31,612 nt of DNA from an uncultured Oscillospiraceae bacterium (GCA_910585735.1 CAJUEU010000020.1:1-31612), one strand, 5' to 3'. Positions 1-7,733 are shown, counted from the stretch's first letter. A program made the numbers and translations. Notes: generated from the sequence alone by a model not told the origin.

Positions 1-982
1 TGATGACATGCTCGTAGGGGGTGTCCCCCTCGTACCAGGTACCGAAGCACTGGCTTTGGCCGTGTTTGTCCAGCTTGGGGTAGGCGCTGAAGCTCTTGGT
101 GCCCCACTTTCCGTTGAAGTGGATGATCTTGGGACCGATGGTCCAGACGGCATCGGTATAGACCACCGTGTCGTCCTGAACGTAAGGCAGGCGGCGAAAA
201 ACCGCGTCCAGCCGGACCTTGTTGGTGACAATGGGCTCTTCCCCGTCAATGTAATACATGCCAATGCCGATGCCGTTTTGAGCGGTGATGAGGGCATAGA
301 CGCACTCCCGCCGTCCGTCCTGGCGGATCCCGGAGTAAAGGGCGCAGGTACAGCGGTAGGTGGCGGCATAGTTCTGTTCTTCTTTGCCGCTGTCTCCCTT
401 CACATGGTCCACCACAAAGGTGCGGTCAAAGCCTCCCATGCCCCGGACCGGCTTACCCATGTAGGTGCCCTCTACCAGGGTGTTGACCTGGAAATAGGGG
501 GCAGGCTGCTGGGGGTTGGCATGGCTGATAACGGCCACGGGGAAGGGGGTGACCTTTAGATCCAGAATGCTGCCGCCGGGCCCTTCCTTGAACTCAGCGG
601 CCACGCCGCCGCTGCCATCGTCAGTAAAACGCAGCAGGCTGTATGGCGAGGTGGATTCGATCTCAAAGAGTTTGGGATCATCACCCACCTTATGATAGGG
701 GCCGGAGACGGCGTCTTCCTGGGCAATGTCCTCCCCGTGAAGGCCACGCTGACAGGCCAGGGGATGGTCCCCGAACTCAATGATACCGCTCCAGCGTTGG
801 CTATCCGGGTTGATATTGCGGAAATAGTACACGGGGTTTTGGATACCTGCTACAAAGAACTGGGCATAATGGGCGGCCTTGCCCAGCACCGCGAAGCCGT
901 CGCGCTCATTGGCAAAGCACCGGGGGGCACGCTCCAGGTCGTCTGCGGTGAGTTTTCGCACTTCAAAGCTGCCGTATTCCAT
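1..982 (-). CDS. Hypothetical protein, C-terminus beyond the window edge
   Basis: The frame opens with ATG at 982 behind a GGAAAGGTG ribosome site and stays open to base 1 (327 codons), so the 3' end is missing. The protein starts MEYGSFEVRKLTADDLERA. It is polar, has no signal peptide or membrane segment, and reads as alternating beta strands rich in Gly, Asp, Tyr and Phe. The middle part (VEGTYMGKPVRGMGGFDRTF, about residues 170-189) loosely recalls lipocalin-like beta-barrel proteins of the CrtC/AttH type, but I cannot assign it with confidence. It follows the PTS gene by 31 bases with no terminator between, so it is probably the third gene of the sugar operon. A role in handling the imported sugar is inferred from position only. 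It is not an obvious glycoside hydrolase. Confidence 0.8.
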   Translation of the reverse strand, partial: MEYGSFEVRKLTADDLERAPRCFANERDGFAVLGKAAHYAQFFVAGIQNPVYYFRNINPDSQRWSGIIEFGDHPLACQRGLHGEDIAQEDAVSGPYHKVGDDPKLFEIESTSPYSLLRFTDDGSGGVAAEFKEGPGGSILDLKVTPFPVAVISHANPQQPAPYFQVNTLVEGTYMGKPVRGMGGFDRTFVVDHVKGDSGKEEQNYAATYRCTCALYSGIRQDGRRECVYALITAQNGIGIGMYYIDGEEPIVTNKVRLDAVFRRLPYVQDDTVVYTDAVWTIGPKIIHFNGKWGTKSFSAYPKLDKHGQSQCFGTWYEGDTPYEHVI

Positions 983-1013
983 ATTGGTCACCTTTCCTTT
1001 CCAAGCTGAGCGC

Positions 1014-2417
1014 TCAGTCCTCTTCATATTTGACAAAGCAGGCGGCTACGGTGCCCACGGCAAAGGCACCCAGCATCAGTGCCAAACCGCCGATCAGGTT
1101 GCTGATGCCGCCGGCCACCCAAGGCACCCAGAAGGTGAAGATGGTGGCCGAGGACATGACATAGTAGATGGGGGTGAAGATGCCAACGATCAGACCGGCG
1201 GCGGCGCAAGCGGCCACCAGGGCTTTCATAGTCTGGCGGTACTTTAGAATAACGCCGTAGAGGCAGGGCTCGGTAACGCTGCCCAGGATGCCTGAGACAA
1301 AATAGCCTACCACGGCGGTCTTGTTTTCCGGCTTTTTCAGCTTAATGATGGCGCCCAGAGCCACGCCGAACACAGCAAAGTTGTAAGCCATCATAGTGGG
1401 CATGATAAAGGTCTCAAAGCCATTGGCGAAGAAGGTCATGAGGGCGAAGTTCAGCAGGGCGCCGTGCATGCCGCACAGGACCATATAGGGCATGACCACC
1501 GCCAGCAGGACCGCGCCGAAGATACGCAGGACGATGTTGGACTGGGAGAGCATGATGAAGAAATTGCCCACCAGGTTGCCCACATAGGTGCCCAGGGGGG
1601 CGCAGACAACAAACATCACAGGGGCCATAATGAGAATGACCAGCAGGGGAACAAAAATGGATTTCAGCACCTCGGGAATGATCTTATTCAGCCCCTTGTG
1701 GACGTAGTACATGATCCACACGCCCAGGATGACGGGCAGGAAGCTGGCCGAGTAGTTGGCCACAGGAGCGGGAATGCCGAAGATGGAGATGGTCTCCCGA
1801 ACACCCACCAGAGCCATGAACTCGGGTACCATGATCATGGCACCCAGGTAGAGGCCATAGATGGGGTTCATGTTCAGGGTACGGGCAGCCGAATAGCCCA
1901 GGAAGAGCGGGATAAAGTAGAAGAAGGCGTTATAGAGAAAGTTGAGGACAATGCTCACATCACTCTCCGCGCTGATGACCTCCAGCATACTCGGGCCCAG
2001 AATGGCGTCGATGGTCTTGCACAGGCAGGCACCCATCATCATGGGGATCACGGCGGTCATGGTGGGCGAGACATAGCCCAGAATGGCGTTGCCGATCCGC
2101 TTGAGGATGTTTCCTTCCTTCTCTGTGAGCGATTTGTCCAGATTCTCGTTGATGGCGGCCTCGGGGGTAAAATCACCCACCTTGCACAGTACGTTGTAGA
2201 TGTTTTCGCTCTCCGTGCCTACGATCACCTGGAACTGCTCCCCCAGCCACTGGGTCCCGATCACGCCGCTGAGCCTTCCGATCTCGGCCTCCCGGAGCAA
2301 ACTGCGATCCTTCAGAATGAAGCGGATCCGGGTGACGCAGTGGGTCAGCTTGGAGATGTTTGCCTTGCCGCCTACCAGCTCAATGAGATTTTGCGACAAT
2401 TCCTGATAGTTTTTCAT
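1014..2417 (-). CDS. PTS sugar transporter, EIIBC, glucose/beta-glucoside superfamily
   Basis: The 467-residue protein takes up a sugar and phosphorylates it during transport. Residues 1-85 form the EIIB domain, with the phosphorylated cysteine at Cys27 in LTHCVTRIRF and the following GVIGTQW segment. Residues about 105-465 form the EIIC channel with around ten hydrophobic segments; GSVTEPCLYG is the conserved TEP loop of this superfamily. There is no EIIA domain after the last membrane segment, so the protein must borrow a glucose-type EIIA, as MurP-type transporters do. The substrate cannot be read from sequence; beta-glucosides, sucrose, trehalose or amino sugars are all possible. The start at 2417 has an AAGGAGGAAAAACC ribosome site. 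A RAT element and terminator lie directly upstream, so expression should depend on the BglG-type protein encoded by the preceding gene. Confidence 0.93.
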   Translation of the reverse strand: MKNYQELSQNLIELVGGKANISKLTHCVTRIRFILKDRSLLREAEIGRLSGVIGTQWLGEQFQVIVGTESENIYNVLCKVGDFTPEAAINENLDKSLTEKEGNILKRIGNAILGYVSPTMTAVIPMMMGACLCKTIDAILGPSMLEVISAESDVSIVLNFLYNAFFYFIPLFLGYSAARTLNMNPIYGLYLGAMIMVPEFMALVGVRETISIFGIPAPVANYSASFLPVILGVWIMYYVHKGLNKIIPEVLKSIFVPLLVILIMAPVMFVVCAPLGTYVGNLVGNFFIMLSQSNIVLRIFGAVLLAVVMPYMVLCGMHGALLNFALMTFFANGFETFIMPTMMAYNFAVFGVALGAIIKLKKPENKTAVVGYFVSGILGSVTEPCLYGVILKYRQTMKALVAACAAAGLIVGIFTPIYYVMSSATIFTFWVPWVAGGISNLIGGLALMLGAFAVGTVAACFVKYEED

Positions 2418-2450
2418 GGTTTTTCCTCCTTGTTTTCTCTTTTGGCAAAT

Positions 2451-2503
2451 AAAAAACCTTCAGGATGTACTCCGCACTGCAGTGCGGAGCACATCCTGAA
2501 GGT
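2451..2503 (-). terminator. Conditional terminator between bglG and the PTS gene
   Basis: On the minus strand a very stable hairpin has two stacked parts. A 13-bp stem (ACCTTCAGGATGT with ACATCCTGAAGGT) and a 10-bp stem (CTCCGCACTG with CAGTGCGGAG) are separated by one mismatch, and a run of six T follows. The 5' arm begins inside the last three bases (ACC) of the adjacent RAT, so the two structures exclude each other. This is the classic layout of BglG/LicT control. Confidence 0.88.
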
Positions 2504-2531
2504 AATGCCCAAAATAAACTGGTTACAACCC
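2501..2531 (-). promoter_or_regulatory. RAT antiterminator site 2, upstream of the PTS gene
   Basis: Read on the minus strand, the element opens GGGTTGTAACC and closes GGGCATTACC, the paired ends expected of a BglG-family RNA binding site. The bglG stop codon TAA lies inside its 5' half (TTGTAA), so the element straddles the end of that gene. Its 3' end overlaps the terminator stem. The identification is by comparison with site 1 at 3438-3465, which ends in the same GGCATTACC. Confidence 0.72.
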
Positions 2532-3362
2532 TTCGTTGGCGCAAACGCGATTCACATGTAAAATCAGGTAGAGCAGTTCTTCACCAGTAACCTGGAAGCC
2601 GAATTCCTCTTCCAGATAGGCCGCGATCCTGTCCACACAGGCGGCAGTTTTGGCGTATTCCTTTCGCAGGTCGGCATAGAGATCGGCGTTGATGCTGTCA
2701 ATGCCCCGCCCCGCACGAAGTCGGTCCAGAAGGTAACACACATGGGTGGCATACCGGGCGTAGTTAAAGCCATCCCGGTTAATGGTTATGCCCATTTCAG
2801 TTTCGATGATGGCAGTGATCTGGTCAAGGATTGCTTGGTCGTCCGCCTGGGCCTTCACATCGGTCTCGTTGCCCAAGTAAATTCGCCCATTGATAAAAGC
2901 CAATGCGATACCGAAGGCTTCATCCCGGTGGAGTGGGACTTTGAATCGGGCCTTGATGGTTTCCACAGCTTGCCGGGCCAGCGTCATCTCTCGAGGGTAA
3001 GTTTGCTCCAGGTCGTAGGCCAAGGGCATTTTGATATAAATACCCTCCTTCACCCTTTTAATGGCAAAGGTGATGTGGTCAGCGAGGGTGAGGAGCAGGT
3101 TAGGGGTCAGCGGATATGGAAGGGCATCTTGGGCCAGGTCCATCAGCTCGGCGGTGAATTCCACTACCTCCCCAGGCAAGCTCTCCATCATCCCCAAATA
3201 GTCAGGGCTGATGTCATAGAAGGTGCGCCGGATCTGATTCAGGTCGGTCACCTCATAGGGAGTTGGCGGGAAGCCAATGCCTTTGCCGTAGGCGATCATC
3301 TCTACCCCATTGCCATCCAGGCAGAGGGCAAAGTTATTGTTGAGCTTCTTGATGACCTGCAT
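2523..3362 (-). CDS. BglG/LicT-family transcriptional antiterminator
   Basis: The 279-residue protein binds nascent RNA to prevent termination when the cognate PTS is active. Residues 1-55 are the RNA-binding domain (MQVIKKLNNN then ALCLDGNGVEMIAYGKGIGF). Two PTS regulation domains follow at about 65-170 and 171-279. His96 in PRD1, His207 in PRD2 (YATHVCYLL) and His269 (LILHVNRV) sit where phosphorylated histidines are expected. The second PRD1 histidine seems to be missing: GIALAFING stands where other members have a His. I chose ATG 3362 because the family begins at this point and a GGGGGG-rich ribosome site precedes it; a longer frame to 3437 would run into the RAT. The protein likely controls both RAT sites flanking its gene. 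Confidence 0.93.
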   Translation of the reverse strand: MQVIKKLNNNFALCLDGNGVEMIAYGKGIGFPPTPYEVTDLNQIRRTFYDISPDYLGMMESLPGEVVEFTAELMDLAQDALPYPLTPNLLLTLADHITFAIKRVKEGIYIKMPLAYDLEQTYPREMTLARQAVETIKARFKVPLHRDEAFGIALAFINGRIYLGNETDVKAQADDQAILDQITAIIETEMGITINRDGFNYARYATHVCYLLDRLRAGRGIDSINADLYADLRKEYAKTAACVDRIAAYLEEEFGFQVTGEELLYLILHVNRVCANEGL

Positions 3363-3389
3363 TGCTCTGCCCCCCCTTTTTTTCAGGGT

Positions 3390-3454
3390 AAAAAAACACC
3401 TCAAGAGCACACCGATACATAGAAATCTATGTAACAAGGTAATGCCTCCTGAGG
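3390..3454 (-). terminator. Conditional terminator in the bglG leader
   Basis: On the minus strand CCTCAGGAG (3446-3454) can pair with CTCTTGAGG (3399-3407) through nine pairs, one of them G-U. A T-rich run at 3390-3396 follows. The loop contains a smaller hairpin, CATAGATTTCTATG. The 5' arm lies within the RAT, so antiterminator and terminator compete. Confidence 0.75.
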
Positions 3455-3465
3455 AGTAACAGTCC
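3438..3465 (-). promoter_or_regulatory. RAT antiterminator site 1, in the bglG leader
   Basis: On the minus strand the 28-base element reads GGACTGTTAC, then CTCCTCAGGAG, then GCATTACC. It closely follows the BglG-family RAT pattern (GGATTGTTAC ... GGCAAAACC) and folds as an imperfect hairpin around CTCCTCAGGAG. It overlaps the 5' arm of the downstream terminator. Site 1 would let the antiterminator control its own gene. Confidence 0.85.
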
Positions 3466-3479
3466 TTATGAACATTGTT

Positions 3480-3508
3480 ATCATACCAGTATTTGCGGCA
3501 TTTGTCTA
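3480..3508 (-). promoter_or_regulatory. Sigma-A-type promoter of the bglG-PTS operon
   Basis: On the minus strand TAGACA (3503-3508) and TATGAT (3480-3485) are separated by exactly 17 bases. Each differs from consensus at one base. Transcription would start around 3473, just before the RAT. Confidence 0.75.
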
Positions 3509-3556
3509 TTGGGAAATGTTCACAACTTTTTTGCTTGTTTTTTGTTTAGAATGACG

Positions 3557-3583
3557 AACGGGGGCGGAAGATCCGCCCCCGTT
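3557..3583 (-). terminator. Hairpin after rpiB
   Basis: A perfect 12-bp stem (AACGGGGGCGGA with TCCGCCCCCGTT, loop TCT) lies six bases after the rpiB stop. The T tract behind it is poor, so it is a likely but not textbook terminator. Confidence 0.6.
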
Positions 3584-3588
3584 TAGGC

Positions 3589-4050
3589 TCAGCGGGCGGC
3601 GGTCAGGTCCTGGGTGGTTTCGATCTCAGCGAGCATATCCACCCGGGTCTGGTGGCGGCCTCCTTCATATTGGGTGTTCAGGAAGGCATCCACAATGGCC
3701 TTGGCGGTCTCGGCCCCCACGATACGGGCCCCAAAGGCCACGATGTTGGCGTTGTTGTGGAGCTTGGAGAGGTGGGCGGTCACCGGCTCGCTACACACGC
3801 AGGCCCGGATGCCGTGGACCTTGTTGGCGGCCATGGAGATGCCCACCCCGGTGCCGCAGATGAGTACCCCAGCGTTGGCCTCCCCGGCGGCGACCAGACG
3901 GGCTACCTTATAGCCGCTGACGGCGTAGGACATGCTCTCGGGGGTGTCGGTCCCCACGTTTAAGACAGTATGGCCCTTGCCCTCCAGGTACTTTGCGAGC
4001 TCCCACTTCAGCTCAACGGCGGCGTGGTCGTTCCCAATGGCGATCTTCAT
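3589..4050 (-). CDS. rpiB: Ribose-5-phosphate isomerase B (RpiB/LacAB family)
   Basis: The 153-residue cytosolic enzyme interconverts ribose 5-phosphate and ribulose 5-phosphate in the pentose phosphate pathway. The family start MKIAIGNDHAA is intact. The active-site segment ICGTGVGISMAANK (about 64-77) carries the cysteine that acts as base in RpiB enzymes, followed by IRACVCSEP and HNNANIVAFGARIVG. The length is normal. A good ribosome site (AAGGAGAGGA) precedes ATG 4050. Some members act on allose or galactose 6-phosphates, and the PTS operon is nearby, but that operon has its own promoter, so I favour the general pentose role. The gene follows the phosphoesterase gene by 47 bases in the same direction. 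Confidence 0.92.
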   Translation of the reverse strand: MKIAIGNDHAAVELKWELAKYLEGKGHTVLNVGTDTPESMSYAVSGYKVARLVAAGEANAGVLICGTGVGISMAANKVHGIRACVCSEPVTAHLSKLHNNANIVAFGARIVGAETAKAIVDAFLNTQYEGGRHQTRVDMLAEIETTQDLTAAR

Positions 4051-4097
4051 AGGATCCTCTCCTTACCTTCTAAAAAATTTTTATAAAAGAGAAATGA

Positions 4098-5195
4098 CTA
4101 TCCGTTCAGCCGCCCAAAGTACCATCCTGTTACCCCGTCCTTTTTACAGAGGGCCCGGTCGGGGAGGCGGCGGACCACCGAGAGCTTGTCCCCGGGGGAG
4201 ACCGGGAGCAGGTAGTCGGTGGAGTCCTCGCAGTAGGTGATCCCGTTCCGCTCCCAGAGGTATTCGGTGAGGATCTCCACCACCCGGCCACTCTCTACAT
4301 GGCGGCAGCGGGAGAGATATTCTCCCCGCTCCAGCACCTCCAGGCGGCTGTGGCCGTAGCGGATGTTGATGGGGTTCGGATTGGGCGCCTGGGGGTCCAG
4401 GGCGGTGAGCGCAGGGAACCCGTCGTAGGACACCCAGGAAAAATCCCCCTCCGGGGTCTCGGGCAAAATCAGGGCGTTGAGCTGCCCGTCCCACTTGAGG
4501 ACACAGCCTCCGTCAATGGAGATGATGCGGCTGTCCCGGTCGATGATGGGGGCGGCCGAGGGGATGTCCTCCCGGTAGAGGGTCACGGGCCAGTGGCCCA
4601 CAATGACCCAGCGGCGGAAGGCGTGGCCCTGGCCCCGAAAATTGTCGTTCTTCATGCAGGAGAAGGCCTCCAGCTCCTCCAGCCGGTCCTCCCGGGGGAC
4701 GCCTCCGTGGACAAACAGGTAATGGTCGCTGAGGAAAATGTGGGGCAGAGAGCGGAGAAAGTCCAGCTCGGGCTTAAACCGCGCCGAAATGGCCGCCCGG
4801 GCGGCGGGGTAGTCCGCTGGGGATTCGATGGGGACCCCGGCCAGGTGGGCCATCTTTACCAGAACCGATTTTTCTCCCAGAGAAAACCACTTTTTGGAGA
4901 AGAAGTCCTCATTTAGGGTTCCCCGGCCGTCCACAAAGTCCAGCACCAGGTTGTCACAGTTACCTAAAAGGGTGTGGACCCTGTGGGTCTGGGAGAGGGC
5001 CATCACATAACGCAGGGTATCCAGGCTGCTCTCGCTGCGCTCCAAAAGATCTCCCAAAAGGATGAGAATATCATCCTTGGAGAAATTGGCTTTTTCCAGC
5101 ACACCCATCAAAAAGGGCAGGTTGCCGTGGACGTCACTGACCACCAGAACCCGTTTTCCCGGGGGCAGGGCAATGGGGCGTACGATTGCTTTCAT
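4098..5195 (-). CDS. Calcineurin-like metallophosphoesterase with an SH3-like tail
   Basis: The 365-residue protein has the metal-binding motifs of the phosphoprotein-phosphatase fold: SDVHGN (20-25), LLGDLLERS (46-54), LGNCD (77-81) and FVHGG (about 163-167). It therefore very likely hydrolyses a phosphate ester using two metal ions. The substrate is unknown. The last 65 residues or so (after ESGRVVEILTEYLWERNG) look like a small beta-rich SH3-type module, including SPGDKLSVVRR and GWYFGRL; this is only a pattern judgement. No signal peptide or membrane segment is visible. The ribosome site AAAGGAGG precedes ATG 5195. The 119-bp repeat at 5214-5332 sits directly upstream. Confidence 0.85.
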   Translation of the reverse strand: MKAIVRPIALPPGKRVLVVSDVHGNLPFLMGVLEKANFSKDDILILLGDLLERSESSLDTLRYVMALSQTHRVHTLLGNCDNLVLDFVDGRGTLNEDFFSKKWFSLGEKSVLVKMAHLAGVPIESPADYPAARAAISARFKPELDFLRSLPHIFLSDHYLFVHGGVPREDRLEELEAFSCMKNDNFRGQGHAFRRWVIVGHWPVTLYREDIPSAAPIIDRDSRIISIDGGCVLKWDGQLNALILPETPEGDFSWVSYDGFPALTALDPQAPNPNPINIRYGHSRLEVLERGEYLSRCRHVESGRVVEILTEYLWERNGITYCEDSTDYLLPVSPGDKLSVVRRLPDRALCKKDGVTGWYFGRLNG

Positions 5196-5213
5196 GAAAA
5201 CCTCCTTTATCAG

Positions 5214-5332
5214 GCTTCCCCATTTATGGGGAAGCTGTCAGCCGAAGGCTGACTGATGAGGTCATTTTAATAAAGGGCCCCTCATCCGTCATTTGCGTTG
5301 CAAATGACACCTTCCCCGTAAACGGGGAAGGC
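5214..5332. repeat. MITE-like element with 28-bp terminal inverted repeats
   Basis: The left end (GGCTTCCCCATTTATGGGGAAG then CTGTCA) and the right end (TGACAC then CTTCCCCGTAAACGGGGAAG then GC) are inverted copies over 28 bases with four differences. Each end is itself a small palindrome. Inside lie GTCAGCCGAAGGCTGAC and TCATTTGCGTTGCAAATGA hairpins and an inverted pair ATGAGG/CCTCAT. It holds no ORF. Its right end is eight bases from the prmA stop codon and its left end is 18 bases from the phosphoesterase start. The form fits a non-autonomous mobile or repetitive element known in gut Clostridia; I cannot count copies here. Confidence 0.75.
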
Positions 5333-5339
5333 TTACGAC

Positions 5340-6275
5340 CTACATAGCCGAAAAAGCGCACCAGCCGTCCTTCTCCAGCCGCTCCAGGATCCGCAGACCG
5401 TTTTTCTCCAGAGCGGCCTGGACCTCGTCTGCCCGGGTGTCGATGATCCCCGAGCAAATAAAGAGCCCGTGCCCGCTTAAAAACCGTCCGACCTGGGCTG
5501 AGAGGGGGATGATGACGTCGGCCACGATGTTGGCCAAGACCAGGTCGTAGGGTCCAGTCTGGGCCAGTTCTTCCACAAGAGCTTTGTCCGAAAGCACATC
5601 CCCCGCCCGAACAGCATAGCGGTCCCGGCCAATGCTGTTGAGCGCGGCGTTCTCATAGGCTACATCCACCGCCTTGGGGTCAATATCCACCCCTGTGGCC
5701 TGGGAACACCCCAGGTTCAGGGCGGCGATGGACAAAATGCCGCTGCCGCAGCCCAGGTCCAGCAAGGCGGATCCGGGGATGCGGCTTTTCTCCAGGAGGG
5801 TGAGACAGAGCTGGGTGGAGGCGTGGGAGCCGGTGCCGAAGGTGAGACCGGGGTTCAGATAGACCGCCGTTCTTCCTTCGGGGATGGGCTTGCCCCGCTC
5901 CCACTCGGGGACGATGTAGAGTGTTTCCCCCACGGTCATGGGCTGATAGTATTTCTGCCAGCTGTAGGCCCAGTCCTCCTCCTTCAGGGGGGCGGTGGAA
6001 ACGGGGTTTTCAATGCCCCGGAGGGCCTGAGCCATCAGGGCTTTGCCCGCTTCATCATCGGTGACGTAGAACTTGATCCGGGCCACGCCCCGCATCCGCT
6101 CCAGAAGGGCGTCGTCCACATAGTCCCAGTACTGCCGGTTCTGCTCCAGAAAGGCGCGGAAGTCAGTCTCGTTTTCCAAAACCAGCCCCTCAGCTCCGTT
6201 CATGGTGAGCCGGGCCGCCAGGCCCTCCATCTGGGCGTCGGTGGTCTCTACGGTCACTTCCAGCCAGTCGTTCAT
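5340..6275 (-). CDS. prmA: Ribosomal protein L11 methyltransferase
   Basis: The 311-residue cytosolic enzyme transfers methyl groups from S-adenosylmethionine to ribosomal protein L11. The N-terminal substrate-recognition domain starts MNDWLEVTVETTDAQ. The catalytic domain shows LTFGTGSHASTQLCL, the SAM site LLDLGCGSGILSIAAL, and DLVLANIVADVI, where the family has an N-[IV]-x motif. I chose ATG 6275 because AAGGAGG lies ten bases upstream and the length then matches the family; a longer frame runs back into degV. It is the third gene of the DUF1836-degV-prmA unit, 23 bases after degV. The stop is followed within eight bases by the MITE-like repeat. Confidence 0.93.
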   Translation of the reverse strand: MNDWLEVTVETTDAQMEGLAARLTMNGAEGLVLENETDFRAFLEQNRQYWDYVDDALLERMRGVARIKFYVTDDEAGKALMAQALRGIENPVSTAPLKEEDWAYSWQKYYQPMTVGETLYIVPEWERGKPIPEGRTAVYLNPGLTFGTGSHASTQLCLTLLEKSRIPGSALLDLGCGSGILSIAALNLGCSQATGVDIDPKAVDVAYENAALNSIGRDRYAVRAGDVLSDKALVEELAQTGPYDLVLANIVADVIIPLSAQVGRFLSGHGLFICSGIIDTRADEVQAALEKNGLRILERLEKDGWCAFSAM

Positions 6276-6298
6276 GGGGGGAAGCCTCCTTCTCAATG

Positions 6299-7174
6299 TT
6301 ATCTGTGCTCCCCCAGGAAGAAGAGGGCCACGCAGCCAGGGCCGGTGTGGGAGCCGATCACCGGGCCGATGTTGTTGAGCTCGATCCGCTGAACACCGTA
6401 TTTTTCCTTGATCTGATCGGCCACATATTGGGCGTCGGTCTCGCAATCGCTGTGGCTGATGAGCATGAGTCTCTGGGCGGCAGGCTCTGTGGCCAGTTCT
6501 CCCGCTTTGGACACCAGAGCGTCCAGTGAAGCCCTTCGGCCCCGGGCCTTGGATACGTTGATAAGGCGACCTTCATCGTCCACGTGAAGTACAGGCTTGA
6601 TCTGGAGCATGGTGCCTACCACGGCTGTAGCCGCCGACACCCGTCCGCCCCGTTTCAGGTGCATCAGATCATCCACTGTGAACCAATGGCAGAGCCGGAG
6701 CTTATTTTCTTCGCACCAGTCCCGGACTGCCTCCATGGACTCTCCGGCCAGCCGCTTTTGGGCGGCGTGCCAGCAGAGGAGTCCCTGGCCCATGGAGGCG
6801 CACAGGGTATCTACCACCAGAAGCTTCCGTTCCGGGTATCGTTCTGAGAGCTCGGCCGCGGCGATCTGAGCGGATTGGCAGGTGGTGGAGAGGCCTGAAG
6901 AGAAGGCCAGGACCAGCACATCCTGCCCCTGCTCCAGAAAAGGGGTCAGGTGCTCAATATATTCCTCCGGGTTTACCGCGGAGGTGGTGGGCATGGCCCC
7001 GCTGCGGATCCTGTCGTAAAAATCCTTGGGATCCATTTCCCGGCGGTCCGGGTGATCTTTGTAGGAATTCTCCCCAATGTGGAAGCTGAGGGGCAGGACC
7101 GAGAGGTCAAGCTCCCGAACCATAGCCTCGCTCAGATCACAGGAGGAATCGGTGACAAGGACGTACTTATTCAT
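6299..7174 (-). CDS. DegV family fatty-acid-binding protein (copy 1)
   Basis: DegV (FakB-type) proteins hold a fatty acid that the FakA kinase phosphorylates. The 291-residue protein begins MNKYVLVTDSSCDLSE, carrying the family TDSSCDL motif, and has FSSGLSTTCQSA, DTLCASMGQGLL, HLKRGGRVSAATA and NNIGPVIGSHTGPGCVALFF, all in the usual order. The start at 7174 has an AAGGAAG ribosome site and overlaps the end of the DUF1836 gene by eight bases (CATGAATAA), which suggests coupled translation. The partner kinase is not in the window. A second DegV paralogue at 10712-11557 is clearly diverged in sequence. Confidence 0.92.
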   Translation of the reverse strand: MNKYVLVTDSSCDLSEAMVRELDLSVLPLSFHIGENSYKDHPDRREMDPKDFYDRIRSGAMPTTSAVNPEEYIEHLTPFLEQGQDVLVLAFSSGLSTTCQSAQIAAAELSERYPERKLLVVDTLCASMGQGLLCWHAAQKRLAGESMEAVRDWCEENKLRLCHWFTVDDLMHLKRGGRVSAATAVVGTMLQIKPVLHVDDEGRLINVSKARGRRASLDALVSKAGELATEPAAQRLMLISHSDCETDAQYVADQIKEKYGVQRIELNNIGPVIGSHTGPGCVALFFLGEHR

Positions 7175-7733
7175 GATTCCGTTCTTCCTTTCGTTCCTTC
7201 TTGCTTTTTTTTGCGTTCCGCTCCTCACCTTCCCCGTGTTCCTTCTGAAGAAGGGAGATGATGCGCTGGCAGGCCAGCTTGTGGGCATAGCTTCGAAGAG
7301 CCAGGTCCAACGCCAAAGCGGACAGGTCGGTCTCCTGGCCATGGACGGAAAGCCGGTGGGCGGTGTCCTTTAAGGCGGTGTCCAGGGTGGCCTGAAAATT
7401 TTCGTACCGGGTCCGCACGTCAGCCCTTCCGGCGTGGTTCACCAAAAAACCGGCCTCCCGGACAGGCAGGACGGTTTTCAGGGCGCACAGTTCGGTCAGA
7501 TAGGCCAGATGGGCTTTGGAATACCGTTTGCCCTCGGCACGGGGAAGGTGGCCGTCTTTGATGTAATTGTTTACCATGGCGGAGGTGAGCCGCTCGTCTT
7601 CGTCGTAGCGGATAAGCTGGCGGGTCATATAGCCGATGACCTGGTCCATATAGAGCGCCAGGTCGGGCAAAGTCTCCCAATCGGCGGGACGCTGGGTCTC
7701 CAGACGGGACTTCAGCTCCTGTAATTCTTCCAT
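7167..7733 (-). CDS. DUF1836 family protein, likely MerR-like DNA-binding regulator
   Basis: The 188-residue protein has the DUF1836 arrangement: LALYMDQVIGYMTRQL (about 26-41), then DERLTSAMVNNYIKDGHLPRAEGKRYSKAHLAYL, which reads as a helix-turn-helix followed by the wing-like KRYS segment of MerR-type folds, and then a helical C-terminus ending in a lysine- and glutamate-rich tail. It has no membrane segment. The start at 7733 follows AGAGGGATAACA. It heads the unit with degV and prmA behind a strong promoter. A role in regulating degV is inferred from the fixed pairing only; the family has no firmly known function. Confidence 0.8.
   Translation of the reverse strand: MEELQELKSRLETQRPADWETLPDLALYMDQVIGYMTRQLIRYDEDERLTSAMVNNYIKDGHLPRAEGKRYSKAHLAYLTELCALKTVLPVREAGFLVNHAGRADVRTRYENFQATLDTALKDTAHRLSVHGQETDLSALALDLALRSYAHKLACQRIISLLQKEHGEGEERNAKKSKKERKEERNHE

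Noticed and set aside
8..1247. Plus-strand frames of 183, 105 and 122 codons
   Set aside because: The minus strand is open throughout 1-982 with a good ribosome site and natural protein composition, and the PTS gene covers the rest.
1464..2561. Plus-strand frame of 365 codons
   Set aside because: It lies opposite the PTS gene, is rich in His, Gln and Asp as expected for an antisense shadow, and has no ribosome site.
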